Shown: positions 9,720-19,719, counted from the stretch's first letter. The stretch is DNA of 64,000 nucleotides from Alphaproteobacteria bacterium (GCA_030433215.1 JAUIMC010000002.1:248001-312000); one strand, 5' to 3'. Notes: generated by a model from the sequence alone, not told the origin. Made by a program: numbers and translations.

Positions 9720-10084
9720 GACGGCCTCCGCATCGTGACCGCATGGGCGAGCGTCTGGCCGTTGGCGGCGATTACCGAAATGTCGATGCGCAGGACGTCC
9801 CGAACGCCCGTTTCCGTCACGACGCGCTCATAGCGCAGCGTTTCGCCGCCAACTTCGACCTCGCCATCGCTTTTTCCGGTCTCTAGCGCGGAAGACAGGA
9901 CCATTGCCTCGACCATGAGATTGTCGGCGGCGATCTGCGCCGTGGTCTTGTCGCGCATGGACGCGGCGAAGCGGGTGTTCTGGCCGATCATCACCATGAG
10001 CGCGCCGATGACGAGGCCCATCACCGCAAGCGCGACAAGGGTTTCGACGAGGGTGACGCCGCGCTGTTTACCGCGCTTCATCAT
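9716..10084 (-). CDS. gspI: Type II secretion system minor pseudopilin I
   Basis: Minor pseudopilin of 122 residues thought to start pseudopilus tip assembly. The prepilin signal GKQRG/VTLVETLVALAVM is cleaved after Gly9, with Glu14 at +5. The C-terminal globular domain is short, as usual for GspI. The reading frame begins 17 bp inside gspH; an alternative ATG lies one codon further on. Confidence 0.92.
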   Translation of the reverse strand: MMKRGKQRGVTLVETLVALAVMGLVIGALMVMIGQNTRFAASMRDKTTAQIAADNLMVEAMVLSSALETGKSDGEVEVGGETLRYERVVTETGVRDVLRIDISVIAANGQTLAHAVTMRRPS

Positions 10085-10598
10085 GGCGTCTCACTTCCAC
10101 TTTGCCGGCGCCGTCGAGGACGACGCTGACGCGCGCGCGCGCTTCCTGAAAGGCGATTTCAAACGGCGTGGTTTCACCCGTGGGCGCGAACATAACGCCT
10201 GGAAGCGGCGTCTCTTCCGTATCCTTTTCGGTTTCCGACTCCTGGTTCTTCTTCGCCGCGTCGTCGAAGGTCAGCTCGACGGCAAGGTCGGGCGGGAACG
10301 TCCCTGCGGTCTTAAAGTCGCTGTCGAGGCTTTTCCATTCGCCGCGCTCATAGCGATAGAAACTGTAGCCGTCCTCCGCGACCTTGAGACCGAGCATCTC
10401 GCCGCCGGTCACCGCCTCGTCGGCGGCGCGCGAAAGCCGCGCCGCAAAGCGCTCGCTTTCATCGCGCGCTTCGCTGCGCAGGGGCGGCATGCTCATCACC
10501 ACGACGCCGGCGACCATGGCGGCGATCATCAAGACGACCAGGATCTCGACCAGCGAGACGCCGCGCTGCGTTTTTCTTATGCGCGCGCGTCTATTCAT
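10068..10598 (-). CDS. gspH: Type II secretion system minor pseudopilin H
   Basis: Minor pseudopilin of 176 residues linking the major pseudopilus to its tip. The prepilin signal is RKTQRG/VSLVEILVVLM, with cleavage after Gly13 and Glu18 at +5. The globular part contains the GspH-type core (SRAADEAVTGGEMLGLKV, then the strand YSFYRYERGEW), and a charged insertion with many Glu/Lys sits near 125-140. The frame is open far upstream, but the start at 10598 overlaps the gspG stop by 8 bp and gives the correct signal length. Confidence 0.92.
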   Translation of the reverse strand: MNRRARIRKTQRGVSLVEILVVLMIAAMVAGVVVMSMPPLRSEARDESERFAARLSRAADEAVTGGEMLGLKVAEDGYSFYRYERGEWKSLDSDFKTAGTFPPDLAVELTFDDAAKKNQESETEKDTEETPLPGVMFAPTGETTPFEIAFQEARARVSVVLDGAGKVEVRRHDEAR

Positions 10599-11052
10599 CC
10601 GCCCAGTTGCCGATATCGGCGTTGAATCCCTCGCCGCCGGGTTCGCCGTCGGCGCCGTAAGAGAAGAGATCATAGGCGCCCCCGCGATCACCGGGGGAAC
10701 GATACTGATAGGGATTGCCCCAGGGGTCGTCCGGCACGCCGCCGCGCAGATACCCGCCGGGGCGGTAGTTGCCGGCGTTGCGCGCGTCGGGGGGAACCTG
10801 CACCAGCGCCGCAAGGCCCTGCTGCGTCGTCGGGTAACTCATCATGTCGAGACGGTATTGATCGAGCGTTCCCTCGAGATTGCGGATCTCGATCATGGCG
10901 GTGTCGACCGCCGCCTTGTCGCGCGCGGGCAGCACATTGACGACGACGATTGCGGAGATCAGCGCGAGGATCGCCAGCGCCACCAGAAGCTCCACCAGCG
11001 AAAAGCCTTTCTGCCGGCGGCGGGCTTTCTTATGGAAGCGAACAGTCTTCAT
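10591..11052 (-). CDS. gspG: Type II secretion system major pseudopilin G
   Basis: Major subunit of the periplasmic pseudopilus, 153 residues. The prepilin signal RRRQKG/FSLVELLVALAIL is cleaved after Gly16, with Glu21 at +5. The C-terminal domain has the GspG hallmarks YPTTQQGLAALV, PDDPWGNPYQYRSPG and DLFSYGADG, which form the calcium-binding and beta-sheet region. It sits between gspF and gspH as in most gsp operons. Confidence 0.96.
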   Translation of the reverse strand: MKTVRFHKKARRRQKGFSLVELLVALAILALISAIVVVNVLPARDKAAVDTAMIEIRNLEGTLDQYRLDMMSYPTTQQGLAALVQVPPDARNAGNYRPGGYLRGGVPDDPWGNPYQYRSPGDRGGAYDLFSYGADGEPGGEGFNADIGNWADE

Positions 11053-11066
11053 GAGTCTTCTCCGGA

Positions 11067-12281
11067 TTAGCCGACGGCCAGCGTGTTGATGCGCAGGATC
11101 GGCAGCAAAATTGACAATACAATGACCAGGACAGCGCCGCCCATGGCGACGATGATCGCGGGCTCGAGCAGTCTTAACGCGACCGTGGAGGCGGTGTCGA
11201 ACTCTTCCTCGAGCTGCGCCGCGCCCTTGTCGATGAGTTCGGACAGGGCCCCCGCGCGCTCGCCGGCCGCCACCATATGGGTCAGCATGGGCGGCAGAAC
11301 ATCGGCTCTTTTGAGCGCCGCCGCCAGCGAGGTGCCCTCGCCGACCATGGCTACCGTGCGGTCGAGACGCGAGCGGATATAGCTATTGGATATCGTGCGC
11401 TGGGCGCCCATGAGGCTGTCGAGCAGCGGGGCGCCGCCGGAAAACAGCGTCGCGAGCGTGCGGGCGAAGCGTGCGCCGTCTAGGGACCGGGCGAGCCGGC
11501 CGATGACGGGGAGCCTGAGGAGGAAACGGTCCACGGGAAGTTTCAAGGACGGTTCTTTCATCGCCCGCCAGAACGCGACGCCAGCAATGATAAGCGCGAG
11601 CAGAACGAAAAGCCCGTAGCTTACCGTCCAGTTGGAAAGGCCAACGACGATTTTCGTCAGGAACGGCAGTTCCGCATCGAAGGTGTTGAACTGCTCGATA
11701 ATCTTCGGCACCACGAAGACCATCAGCGCCGTGACGACGCCTCCGGCGATGACCATCAGCGCCGCCGGATAGATCAGCGACGCAATCGCCTTGTTGCGGA
11801 TGGCGCGGTTCTTTTCGAGCATGGAGGCGAGCCGCTCGAGTACCCCGGCGAGATCGCCCGAGGTTTCGCCCGCCGCAATGACGGCGCGGTAGAGCGCGGG
11901 AAAGGATTTTTCGTCTTCGGCGAGCGCGTCGGCGAACCGCCAGCCTTCCATCACCCGCTCGCGCACGGCGATGAGCCGGGTGCGCGCGGGACCGGCCTCG
12001 GACTGCACGGCGACGGCGTTCAAGGCTTCTTCAAGCGGCGTGCCGGCGCCGATCAGCGCTGACAATTGCCGCGTGATCATCACGAGCTGGCCCGGCTTCA
12101 CGCGGGGCTTTTGCGGACCGAAAGCGCCCGCCTTTTGCTCGCTGCGCGGCGCGGACAGGCGCACAGGCGTCAGCTGCATGCGCCGGAGCTCCTGGCGCGC
12201 CTGACGCTGGCTGTCGGCGGAAAGGACGCCTTTTTTCGTCTTGCCGCCGAAGTCGAGGGCCTCATATTCAAAGGCCGGCAT
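11067..12281 (-). CDS. gspF: Type II secretion system inner membrane protein F
   Basis: Polytopic platform protein of 404 residues that links the ATPase to pseudopilus assembly. It has two homologous cytoplasmic T2SSF domains (about 70-190 and 275-395) with transmembrane helices near 170, 220 and 375. The start MPAFEYEALDFGGKTKKGVLSADS is typical of GspF, and the motif GTPLEEALNAVA opens the first domain. Residues readable upstream of 12281 lie inside the gspE 3' end and are unlikely to be translated; the chosen start overlaps gspE by 14 bp. Confidence 0.95.
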   Translation of the reverse strand: MPAFEYEALDFGGKTKKGVLSADSQRQARQELRRMQLTPVRLSAPRSEQKAGAFGPQKPRVKPGQLVMITRQLSALIGAGTPLEEALNAVAVQSEAGPARTRLIAVRERVMEGWRFADALAEDEKSFPALYRAVIAAGETSGDLAGVLERLASMLEKNRAIRNKAIASLIYPAALMVIAGGVVTALMVFVVPKIIEQFNTFDAELPFLTKIVVGLSNWTVSYGLFVLLALIIAGVAFWRAMKEPSLKLPVDRFLLRLPVIGRLARSLDGARFARTLATLFSGGAPLLDSLMGAQRTISNSYIRSRLDRTVAMVGEGTSLAAALKRADVLPPMLTHMVAAGERAGALSELIDKGAAQLEEEFDTASTVALRLLEPAIIVAMGGAVLVIVLSILLPILRINTLAVG

Positions 12282-13776
12282 TGTCTTCCTCCTGGCGCAC
12301 CACGCGCAAGACTTCCTCGATGGAGGTGACGCCCGCCCGCACATGACGCAGGCCCGACTGGGTCAGGGTTTCCGCGCGCGCAAAAGCATGCGCGGCGATG
12401 TCCTGCTCTCCGGCGCCGTCGTGAATGAAGCGCTTCAGCTTTTCGTCGATGACAATGAGTTCGTAGACGCCGATGCGGCCTTCATAGCCGGTCTGATTGC
12501 AGCGCCCGCAGCCGACGGGACGATAGAGGGTCGCCGGTTCGCCGTCTGCGAGGCCGGCCAGTTTCCGTTCCGCGGCGTCGGGCTCGTAAGCCTCCTTGCA
12601 GGACGGACAAAGACGTCGCACGAGGCGCTGCGCCAAGACGGCGGCGAGCGTCGACGACAACAGGAACGGTTCAACGCCCATATCGCGCAGGCGGGTGATG
12701 GCGCCGACCGCGGAATTGGTGTGCACGGTGGAAAGAACGAGGTGGCCGGTGAGCGAGGCCTGCACGGCGATTTCCGCCGTCTCCACATCGCGGATTTCGC
12801 CGACCATGACGATGTCCGGGTCCTGGCGCAGGATGGCGCGCAAGCCAGTGGCGAAGGTCATGCCGACTTTCGGATTGATCTGGGTCTGGCCCACCCCTTC
12901 AAGGGCGTATTCGACCGGGTCTTCGACCGTGAGGATGTTGCGCTCCGGCTCGTTCAGAAGCGTCAGCGCGCCGTAAAGCGTGGTCGTCTTGCCGGAGCCC
13001 GTGGGGCCGGTGACGAGAATGATGCCGTTGGGCCGCGCCAGCGCATGTTTGAACCGCGCCAGGATTTCCGCCGGCATGCCGAGCCCGTCGAGGTCGAGCC
13101 GCGCCTCGTCCTTGTCGAGAATACGCATCACGACGCGCTCGCCAAAACGCGCCGGCAGGGTCGAAACGCGCACATCCACGGTCTTGCCGCCAAGCGCCAG
13201 CGAGATGCGTCCGTCCTGGGGCACGCGTCGCTCGGCAATGTCGAGCCGCGCCATGACTTTCACGCGCGAGGTCAGAACCGGCGTCATGCGCGACGGCAGG
13301 GAAAGGACTTCGCGCAATACGCCGTCAATGCGCAGCCGCACGGACAGGGCCTTTTCATAAGGCTCGATATGAATGTCCGAGGCTTTCACCTTTACGGCTT
13401 CGGCGATCAGCGCGTTGATGAGGCGGATGACCGGGGCGTCGTTCTCGCTGTCGAGAAGATCGGCGGTTTTGGGCAGGCCTTCGGCCAGCGAGGCGAGATC
13501 GCTCTCTTCGCCGTTAAGATCGAGATCGGCGGCGGAAAACCCCTCAACCGAATAGATTTCCGATAGCCGGCGTTCGAAGACGTCCGGCGGCATGACGTCG
13601 ACGGCCACGGGCGCGCCGACGGCGCGGCGCGCCTCGATCACCGCCCAGGGATCGGGCGCGGTTCCGCGCGCGCCGAGCATCACCGGGCGCGCGTTATCGT
13701 CGAGCACGATCAGCCCGCGCTCCTTGGCGAACGCATAGGCGAGCCTCGTGGCTCCTCTGTCGTGCGTTTCACTCAT
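12268..13776 (-). CDS. gspE: Type II secretion system ATPase E
   Basis: Hexameric cytoplasmic ATPase that powers pseudopilus extension, 502 residues. Walker A is GPTGSGKTT at about 257-265. The Asp box follows it, then the Walker B region DPDIVMVGEIRD and the His box TGHLVLSTVHTN. The zinc-binding C-M domain is present with CPSC and CGRC pairs about 30 residues apart. The N1E/N2E domain is compact. It lies between gspD and gspF and should dock on GspL. Confidence 0.97.
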   Translation of the reverse strand: MSETHDRGATRLAYAFAKERGLIVLDDNARPVMLGARGTAPDPWAVIEARRAVGAPVAVDVMPPDVFERRLSEIYSVEGFSAADLDLNGEESDLASLAEGLPKTADLLDSENDAPVIRLINALIAEAVKVKASDIHIEPYEKALSVRLRIDGVLREVLSLPSRMTPVLTSRVKVMARLDIAERRVPQDGRISLALGGKTVDVRVSTLPARFGERVVMRILDKDEARLDLDGLGMPAEILARFKHALARPNGIILVTGPTGSGKTTTLYGALTLLNEPERNILTVEDPVEYALEGVGQTQINPKVGMTFATGLRAILRQDPDIVMVGEIRDVETAEIAVQASLTGHLVLSTVHTNSAVGAITRLRDMGVEPFLLSSTLAAVLAQRLVRRLCPSCKEAYEPDAAERKLAGLADGEPATLYRPVGCGRCNQTGYEGRIGVYELIVIDEKLKRFIHDGAGEQDIAAHAFARAETLTQSGLRHVRAGVTSIEEVLRVVRQEEDNAGL

Positions 13777-13787
13777 GGCGTTACTGC

Positions 13788-15812
13788 CTAATACGAATCC
13801 GGGGCGGGCGCTTCCACGCCCGTCACATCATTGATCAACCGCTCCATTTCCGAGACCGGCTGGCCGTCGCGCAGAAGTTCGCGCGCGCGCATATAGTCGA
13901 ACTTGCGCTTGGTGGCCGCCTGCGCCGTCTGTTGATCGCGAATGACCGTGGGCCGAATGAACACCATCAGGTTCTGGCGGCGGCGTTCCTTCGAAGACGA
14001 CTTGAAGAGATTGCCGACGCCGGGAATGTCGCCCAGCAGCGGCACCTTTTCCGAACGCTCCTCGCGGGTGTCGTCGACCAGGCCGCCGATGACGAGGATG
14101 TCGCCATTGTCGACCAGCGCGGTCGTGGTGATTTCGCGCTTGTTGGTGATGAGGTCCGTCGAGGAAGTGTTGATCGGCCCGGCGATCGAGGAAATTTCCT
14201 GGACGATTTCCATGGTCACCGTGTCGCCGTCATTGATCTGCGGCGTGACTTCCAGGATGACGCCCACCTGCTCCCGGCTGATCGTGCGGAAAGCGTTGGA
14301 GAAATTATCGCCGATGGCCTCGCCCGTGGTGATGGGAATTTCCTGACCGACCTGAAGGCGGGCTGTGGTGTTATTGAGTGTGACGATTGACGGGGTCGAG
14401 AGCACGTTGGAGTCGGAATCGTTTTTCAGCGCGGTCAGGATGCCGCCGAAAATATTGCCGTCGCCGAACTCGAAACCGCCGCCAAGCGTGAGCCCCTGCA
14501 CGCCGATCAGCGATTGCAGCGCTTGTTTTGCAAGCTCTGAGCGTATGCCCTCGGTTTCGCTGTTCGTCGTCACCCCGTCGTCGACCACCGTCGTAGAAGG
14601 CGTTTCAAAAACATCGGAAAACCTGTTCCCGCTGAGCAGCGCGGCGCCCGCGGCCGGCAGCATGTTCGGCGCAGCCGAGTAATTGGTCGCTGAAAACGGA
14701 ATGTTGTCGCCAGTCAGGAAATACTGAACGCCGAGCTCGCGCGCGGCGGTATCAGAAATCTCCACGATGATCGCCTCCACCTGCACCTGAGGGCGGCGCA
14801 CGTCGAGTTTGGCGATGACGTTCTGGAGCGTGCGCTGGATGTTGGCGTCGCCATTGATAATGATCGAATTGGTGGGCTTGTGAAACGACACCGTAGCGCG
14901 GTTCGACGTGAAGGATTGTCCGCCGTCGCCGCCTTCGACGACATTATTGGCGACTTCTTCGAGAAGCGGCGCCAGCTCTTCGGCGTCGGCGTGTTTGAGC
15001 GCAACGACCGCGAGTTCCGAGGTCGCTTCGCCATATTGGTCCAGTTCGCCGATCACCAGCTCAAGGCGGCGCATCAGGCTCGGTTCGGCGCGAATAAGCA
15101 GCGAATTGCTGGCCTCTGCGGCGACCACGCTGAAGCCGCCCTGACCGCCATTCTCTTCGGACATTTCCTGGCCGATTTCGCGCACCAGCCGCGCCACCTC
15201 TCCGGCCGACGCGTATTTGAGAGATACCGTGCGATAGACCGTCGTGTCGCGATCGAGTTCCTTAAGCACACTGCGAATCCGCTCGGCATTATCCGCCGTG
15301 TCCACAATGATCACGGCGTTGCCGGTGCGCACCGGGCTGACGACGCCGTTATTGCCGATGATCTGGGCAAGGTTCGCCGCCGCCTCACGCGCGTCGACAT
15401 ATTTAAGCCGCACGATCTGGGTCGTGAGATCAGAGCCTCTGCCCTCGCCCACGGGGCCCGCCGTGCGGGCCGCCTCCTGCAGGGGCACGATGCGGTATTT
15501 GTTGTCGCCGATCGGCGTCGCGACATAGTCATTGGCGCGCAGGATCGCCTGGAACAGCGCCCAGGCTTCATCGGCGCAAAGCCCGCCATTGGGCGGCGAT
15601 TTGACGTTCACGCGCCCCTGAATTCCCGGCTCGAGCAGGAAAGTCCGGCCGGTGCGAATGGCGATTTCGTCGATCACGGCGCGCAGATCGGCGTCTTCAT
15701 AATTGAGCGCTTCGCCGCAATTCTGCTGCTGCGCCAGGGCGGCGCCCGGCGCGGTGAACAGGCAGGCGGCTCCGACGCCAATAACGGTCAACGCGCTGCG
15801 GAAGGTCTTCAT
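13788..15812 (-). CDS. gspD: Type II secretion system secretin D
   Basis: Outer-membrane secretin of 674 residues forming the exit channel. A Sec signal peptide ends near ALAQQQ (about 28). N0 and three KH-like N domains follow (YEDADLRAVIDEIAIRTGRTF, LKYVDAREAAANLAQIIG, LKYASAGEVARLVREIG, LKHADAEELAPLLEEVAN). The secretin domain begins near 340 and has the conserved VPLLGDIPGVGNLFKS close to the C-terminus. The start codon overlaps the gspC stop by 1 bp (TAATG). No clear pilotin-binding S domain was seen at the end. Confidence 0.97.
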   Translation of the reverse strand: MKTFRSALTVIGVGAACLFTAPGAALAQQQNCGEALNYEDADLRAVIDEIAIRTGRTFLLEPGIQGRVNVKSPPNGGLCADEAWALFQAILRANDYVATPIGDNKYRIVPLQEAARTAGPVGEGRGSDLTTQIVRLKYVDAREAAANLAQIIGNNGVVSPVRTGNAVIIVDTADNAERIRSVLKELDRDTTVYRTVSLKYASAGEVARLVREIGQEMSEENGGQGGFSVVAAEASNSLLIRAEPSLMRRLELVIGELDQYGEATSELAVVALKHADAEELAPLLEEVANNVVEGGDGGQSFTSNRATVSFHKPTNSIIINGDANIQRTLQNVIAKLDVRRPQVQVEAIIVEISDTAARELGVQYFLTGDNIPFSATNYSAAPNMLPAAGAALLSGNRFSDVFETPSTTVVDDGVTTNSETEGIRSELAKQALQSLIGVQGLTLGGGFEFGDGNIFGGILTALKNDSDSNVLSTPSIVTLNNTTARLQVGQEIPITTGEAIGDNFSNAFRTISREQVGVILEVTPQINDGDTVTMEIVQEISSIAGPINTSSTDLITNKREITTTALVDNGDILVIGGLVDDTREERSEKVPLLGDIPGVGNLFKSSSKERRRQNLMVFIRPTVIRDQQTAQAATKRKFDYMRARELLRDGQPVSEMERLINDVTGVEAPAPDSY

Positions 15813-16711
15813 TACTCGTTTCCTGACTGATTGAAGGAAAAGGCGATGGTCTTGCGGCCCCCGTCCCTTTCGACCGTGATGGACGCCGAGCCGGCGCGGC
15901 TGACCTCGCCGAGAAGCTCTGACATCCTTGCCGGATCCGGGGACGGCGCGGTTCCGTTAATGGACCGCACGATGTCGCCGTCGCGAAACCCGGCCTGTTC
16001 GAAAGCTTTCCGGTCTTGCCCGGCGAAGATCATGACCGCCGGCCCGCCGTCGGGACCGACGCCGAGCCCGAAGCGGACAAAGCCGTTTAAAAGATCACGC
16101 GTCGGAAAGTTCTCGATTTTATCGGGCGCCGTCCCCTGATCCGTTGGGCGCACTGCGGGCTCTCCGGATGCAGGCTGAGGCGCCGCCGGCGCCGGACGCT
16201 CAAACGGCGCCTTGTTTTCAAAGCGCAAGGCTTCGCGGACGCCGTTTTGTTCGATGATGACGTGGTCGGAAAACACCGCAACCAGACGAACGCCGCGGAC
16301 GACCTCCTCTCCGATTGCGAAACGATGCTGTTCGCCATTGGGAAGGCGGATAATCGCCGAGGGCTTGTCTTCCGCCGGCCAGACGCCGTTAAGGCCGAGA
16401 TCGAGACCGGTTTCCGCGAGATCGGCGCTCTGGTCGATAGCGGGCGCCGCTGTCGCGTCCGAGGCGGGAAACGGATTGCGCGCCGTCACCTGACGCTCGT
16501 CGCCGGCGGATGATGCGCTCACGGCGGCGAGCCGGTCGCCTTTCGGCAACGGCAAGGGCATGAAAAACGCGATGGCTGTCTTGGCCAGAAGGAAGGCGAT
16601 CAGCGCCAGAAGCGCCCATTCGGCGATGCGCCGCGCGCGCGCGGCGGCGCGCATCTCGCGCGGCGCGCCGGCAGCACCGTCATTAACCCCATGCACATTC
16701 GCACTCGTCAC
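15812..16711 (-). CDS. gspC: Type II secretion system protein C with PDZ domain
   Basis: First gene of the gsp operon: 299 residues connecting the inner-membrane platform to the secretin. It has a cytoplasmic N-terminus, one transmembrane helix (about 31-53), a homology region near 120-180 (GVWPAEDKPSAIIRLPNGEQ, then VVRGVRLVAVFSDHVIIEQNG) and a C-terminal PDZ domain (about 205-295, with GFRDGDIVRSINGTAP). GspC proteins use these parts to bind GspD N0 and to select substrates. The promoter should lie in 16712-16930. Confidence 0.93.
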   Translation of the reverse strand: MTSANVHGVNDGAAGAPREMRAAARARRIAEWALLALIAFLLAKTAIAFFMPLPLPKGDRLAAVSASSAGDERQVTARNPFPASDATAAPAIDQSADLAETGLDLGLNGVWPAEDKPSAIIRLPNGEQHRFAIGEEVVRGVRLVAVFSDHVIIEQNGVREALRFENKAPFERPAPAAPQPASGEPAVRPTDQGTAPDKIENFPTRDLLNGFVRFGLGVGPDGGPAVMIFAGQDRKAFEQAGFRDGDIVRSINGTAPSPDPARMSELLGEVSRAGSASITVERDGGRKTIAFSFNQSGNE

Positions 16712-17007
16712 TGCAAACCGCCTTCGGCCGGGCGCCGCCCCGACGCGTCTGATCCACCCCCCGAAGAGTAACCAAAAACCTTTACCAAAACGATACGAAG
16801 CGCGCGGCGCGGCTTACCAGCCGATATTCAGTCATTGTTCCAGAATCTTACCAAAAGGCCATGAAATTTCTGCACTTTTAGTATCGCTCCACATTGCCTG
16901 CCCGAGCTTTGAACCGACCGTCCGGGCATCAAAAGACCGGCGGCGGGCGTTCGCCTTTCGGTTAACGCCCGCCGCCGGCTGACTCCTGTTCGCCTCGGTC
17001 CGCGAGG
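16712..17007. other. Intergenic region between gspC and the TonB receptor gene
   Basis: About 300 bp on the 5' side of gspC. It holds the strong hairpin at 16931-16979, which fits termination of the upstream receptor transcript, and an AT-richer part at 16770-16900 where the gsp operon promoter probably lies. No open reading frame with gene-like composition was seen. Confidence 0.5.
16931..16979 (-). terminator. Rho-independent terminator after the TonB receptor gene
   Basis: A perfect 15-bp stem (16937-16951 with 16964-16978) and a 12-nt loop. On the minus strand the stem is followed by TCTTTTG, and it lies 30 to 75 nt past the receptor stop codon. It would separate the receptor transcript from the gsp operon. 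Confidence 0.8.
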
Positions 17008-19644
17008 TTAGAATCTCGCGGTCAGGCTTGCCGAAAGGCTGCGGCCGCGTTTGTAGGTGTTGAAGTCGGCGACGCCGTCTTCGCCTGCACGAGCGAGATC
17101 GGCCGTGCCCCGCTGCTCCTCGATATGGCGCGTGCCGAGAAGGTTGCGGGCCGACAGGCCGATAGTGAAGTCCGTGCCGGCAATGTTCACGTCCTGACGG
17201 AACACAGCGTCAAGCTGGAAGCCCGGCTTTTCGTAGACGTCGAGCAGCCGGTTGGCTTTGGTGAGGACTTCCCCGCGCGCCAGGATGCGCTCGGAGACCC
17301 AGCCGCCAAGCAGCGTGAACTGGGTGTTCTCGCCTTCCCAGCCGAACTGGGCGTTGACGATATGCTCCGGCGTGCCGACCATAGTCGACCCGTCCAGACC
17401 GTAGGTCGAAGCCAGAACCTCATCGCCGTCCCGCTCGGTGATCATGTCGGTGTCGCCGACCATGATCTCCGACTTGGTGTAGGTGTAGTTGACCGAGAAC
17501 AGCCATTCCTGATCGGCGAGCCAGCCGCTGTCGACTGGCATGGCGAACCGCGTGCGGTATTCGAATTCACCGCCATACAGTTTGGCTTCCGGCGAGTTGA
17601 TGAAACTCGACTGGAAGGAGAAGTCCGTGGTGGTGAACTGGATCTCTTCAATCGGGTTTTCAATCTTCTTGTAGAAGCCGCCCAGCGTCAGGAACTGGTT
17701 GCGGCCGAGATAATATTCATAGCGCAGGTCGTAGTTGCGGAATTCGCTGTCCACGAGGTTGCTGTTGCCGAAATAGACGCGGTCCGTTTCCGGATCGCTG
17801 AATTGCGAGGCAGCGAGTTCGCGGAACTGGGGACGCGCGATGGTGTGTGAATAGCCGCCGCGCAGCTGCATGTTGTCCGTGAAGTTCCAGGTCACGGTCG
17901 CGGACGGCAGCCAGTAGTCGTTTTCGAGCATCGTATCGAACTGGTCCGTGTCGATGAAGCGGTCGAAAACGTCAACGCTCTGTTCGGCAGTTTCGTAACG
18001 CACGCCGACCGTGGTGCGAACAGTGGGGATCAGCTCCGCATCGGCTTGAACATATCCCGCATGAACGGTCAGCTGACCGTTATAGGAGTTCACCCCTTGC
18101 GTGTTCGTATCGATCAGCTGGAACCGGTTCGGGTCGATATTATCCGGCGAATAAGCGAAATCGATGCGCGCCCGCGACACATCGGTAGGGATCGACGTGT
18201 TGAGGGTGAAGTTGAACGGGTTGGAGATGAAATCCCGGTCATTGTCGGAATATTCATAGCCGGCGGACAGCGTGATCTCGCGCGCGCCGGAGATCGGCGC
18301 ATACCAGAAGAAATCAGCGCCGCCGCTCAGGGTGTCGTCGGTCAATTCCGAAAAATTGACGTTGTGACGCGTGTTGAAAACGATGGACGGCGGGCCGACG
18401 ATCATGTCGTTTTCATCGATGGACGCCGAGCGGTTTTCGAGGGACCGGTCATAAGGCGTATCCCGCGTAGACCGGGCGAAAGCGCCCCGCCAGTTGATTG
18501 CGAACTGATCGCCGAGATCGTGCTCGCCGGACGCCTGGCCCATCATCAAAGCGCGCTCAAGCCAGGAGTTGGCTTCCGTAACGAAGCCGCCCGAGCCTTC
18601 GGCGTTGAAGTTGAAGCCCTCTTGAATCTGGGCTTCTTTGCGGGTCGAGTGGATGTAAAGACCGGTCAGCGTCAGGGTGTGGTAGTCGGTTTCGAGTGCG
18701 GCCGACATGAGACCGTTGACGGTGGCTTCGAGCGCCGTTTCCGTTTGGGTCGAGTTAATGCCCACGCGCTCTTCCGAAGCGAGCTGGCGGATCGCCTCTT
18801 CGGTGGTCCAGTCCTGTTTGTAACCGACGACGCCGGTGATGCTGAAGACCGCGCCGCTGTCGAGATCCCAGTATTTGCCGCCCTCGACCGAGCCTTCAAA
18901 GTTCGGGCCGATGGTGCCGTTCTGGATGACGGAAAGCGGTGAGTTCACAAGGCTTTCGCCTACCGCTTCCTGTTCGGCGTCGGTGAGGTCCGTCAGCGGA
19001 GTGTCAGTGTTGACCACAGCGCGCAGTTCATCCGGCATGGAGCGGATGCCGTCGTCATAGCCGAGCCAGTCGAGATCGCCGCCGCGCACGTAAAGGCCTT
19101 CATGGGCCGTCGTGAACGTATTGGCGGAGATGCCGAGCTTGACGTTGAGGAAGTTCTCGTCCGGCTTGCGCAGGGTTTCGAGATCGATGATTCCGCCGCC
19201 GAATTCGCCGGGATAGTTCGGCGAGAAGGTTTTCTGAACAGTCGCGCCGCCAAGAATGTTGGAGGGGAAGAGGTCCAGGGGAACGGTTCTTTTGAGCGGT
19301 TCCGGGCTCGGCAATGGCGAGCCGTTAAGGCGCGCCGAAGAGTAACGGTCGCCAAGACCGCGGACATAGGCGAATTTTCCGCCAACGATGCTGAGGCCGC
19401 TAAGGCGTTTCAGGGCTTCGGCGGCAGTGTCGTCGCCGGTGCGCTGAAGATCGTCAGCGTTCAGGAATGTTGCGACCTGAGAGGTGGCGCGTTGCGGCTC
19501 GGGAATGTTGCGCCCCAGAACGACGATCTCGTCGGAGACCTGGGGGCCGATGGATTGCGACGTGTCCTGGGCGAATGCGCCCGGTATTGGAGCAAGCATG
19601 GTCGTCGCGAGGAGCATGCCTGTTATGGAACGATACGGCTTCAT
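17008..19644 (-). CDS. TonB-dependent receptor
   Basis: Outer-membrane active transporter of 878 residues from the chosen start. A signal peptide (MKPYRSITGMLLATTMLAPIPGAFAQ) is followed by a TonB-box-like DEIVVLG (about 38-44). The plug has YVRGLGDRYSSARLNG and PLKRTVPLDLFPSNIL, and a 22-strand barrel ends in Phe (ASLTARF). The plug motif with DLFPS is common in large marine and Caulobacter-type receptors. It is directly downstream of a large lipoprotein gene on the same strand, just ahead of the gsp operon. The substrate is unknown; the Pho-box-like site upstream hints at organophosphate or phosphate-poor conditions. Confidence 0.9.
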   Translation of the reverse strand: MKPYRSITGMLLATTMLAPIPGAFAQDTSQSIGPQVSDEIVVLGRNIPEPQRATSQVATFLNADDLQRTGDDTAAEALKRLSGLSIVGGKFAYVRGLGDRYSSARLNGSPLPSPEPLKRTVPLDLFPSNILGGATVQKTFSPNYPGEFGGGIIDLETLRKPDENFLNVKLGISANTFTTAHEGLYVRGGDLDWLGYDDGIRSMPDELRAVVNTDTPLTDLTDAEQEAVGESLVNSPLSVIQNGTIGPNFEGSVEGGKYWDLDSGAVFSITGVVGYKQDWTTEEAIRQLASEERVGINSTQTETALEATVNGLMSAALETDYHTLTLTGLYIHSTRKEAQIQEGFNFNAEGSGGFVTEANSWLERALMMGQASGEHDLGDQFAINWRGAFARSTRDTPYDRSLENRSASIDENDMIVGPPSIVFNTRHNVNFSELTDDTLSGGADFFWYAPISGAREITLSAGYEYSDNDRDFISNPFNFTLNTSIPTDVSRARIDFAYSPDNIDPNRFQLIDTNTQGVNSYNGQLTVHAGYVQADAELIPTVRTTVGVRYETAEQSVDVFDRFIDTDQFDTMLENDYWLPSATVTWNFTDNMQLRGGYSHTIARPQFRELAASQFSDPETDRVYFGNSNLVDSEFRNYDLRYEYYLGRNQFLTLGGFYKKIENPIEEIQFTTTDFSFQSSFINSPEAKLYGGEFEYRTRFAMPVDSGWLADQEWLFSVNYTYTKSEIMVGDTDMITERDGDEVLASTYGLDGSTMVGTPEHIVNAQFGWEGENTQFTLLGGWVSERILARGEVLTKANRLLDVYEKPGFQLDAVFRQDVNIAGTDFTIGLSARNLLGTRHIEEQRGTADLARAGEDGVADFNTYKRGRSLSASLTARF

Positions 19645-19719
19645 GATGAGATCAACCTTAATTTGAGTGCGCTGGAAGAAGAGCGGCGCCTCTACGGTGA
19701 GGCGCCGCCCGGCTCGCAT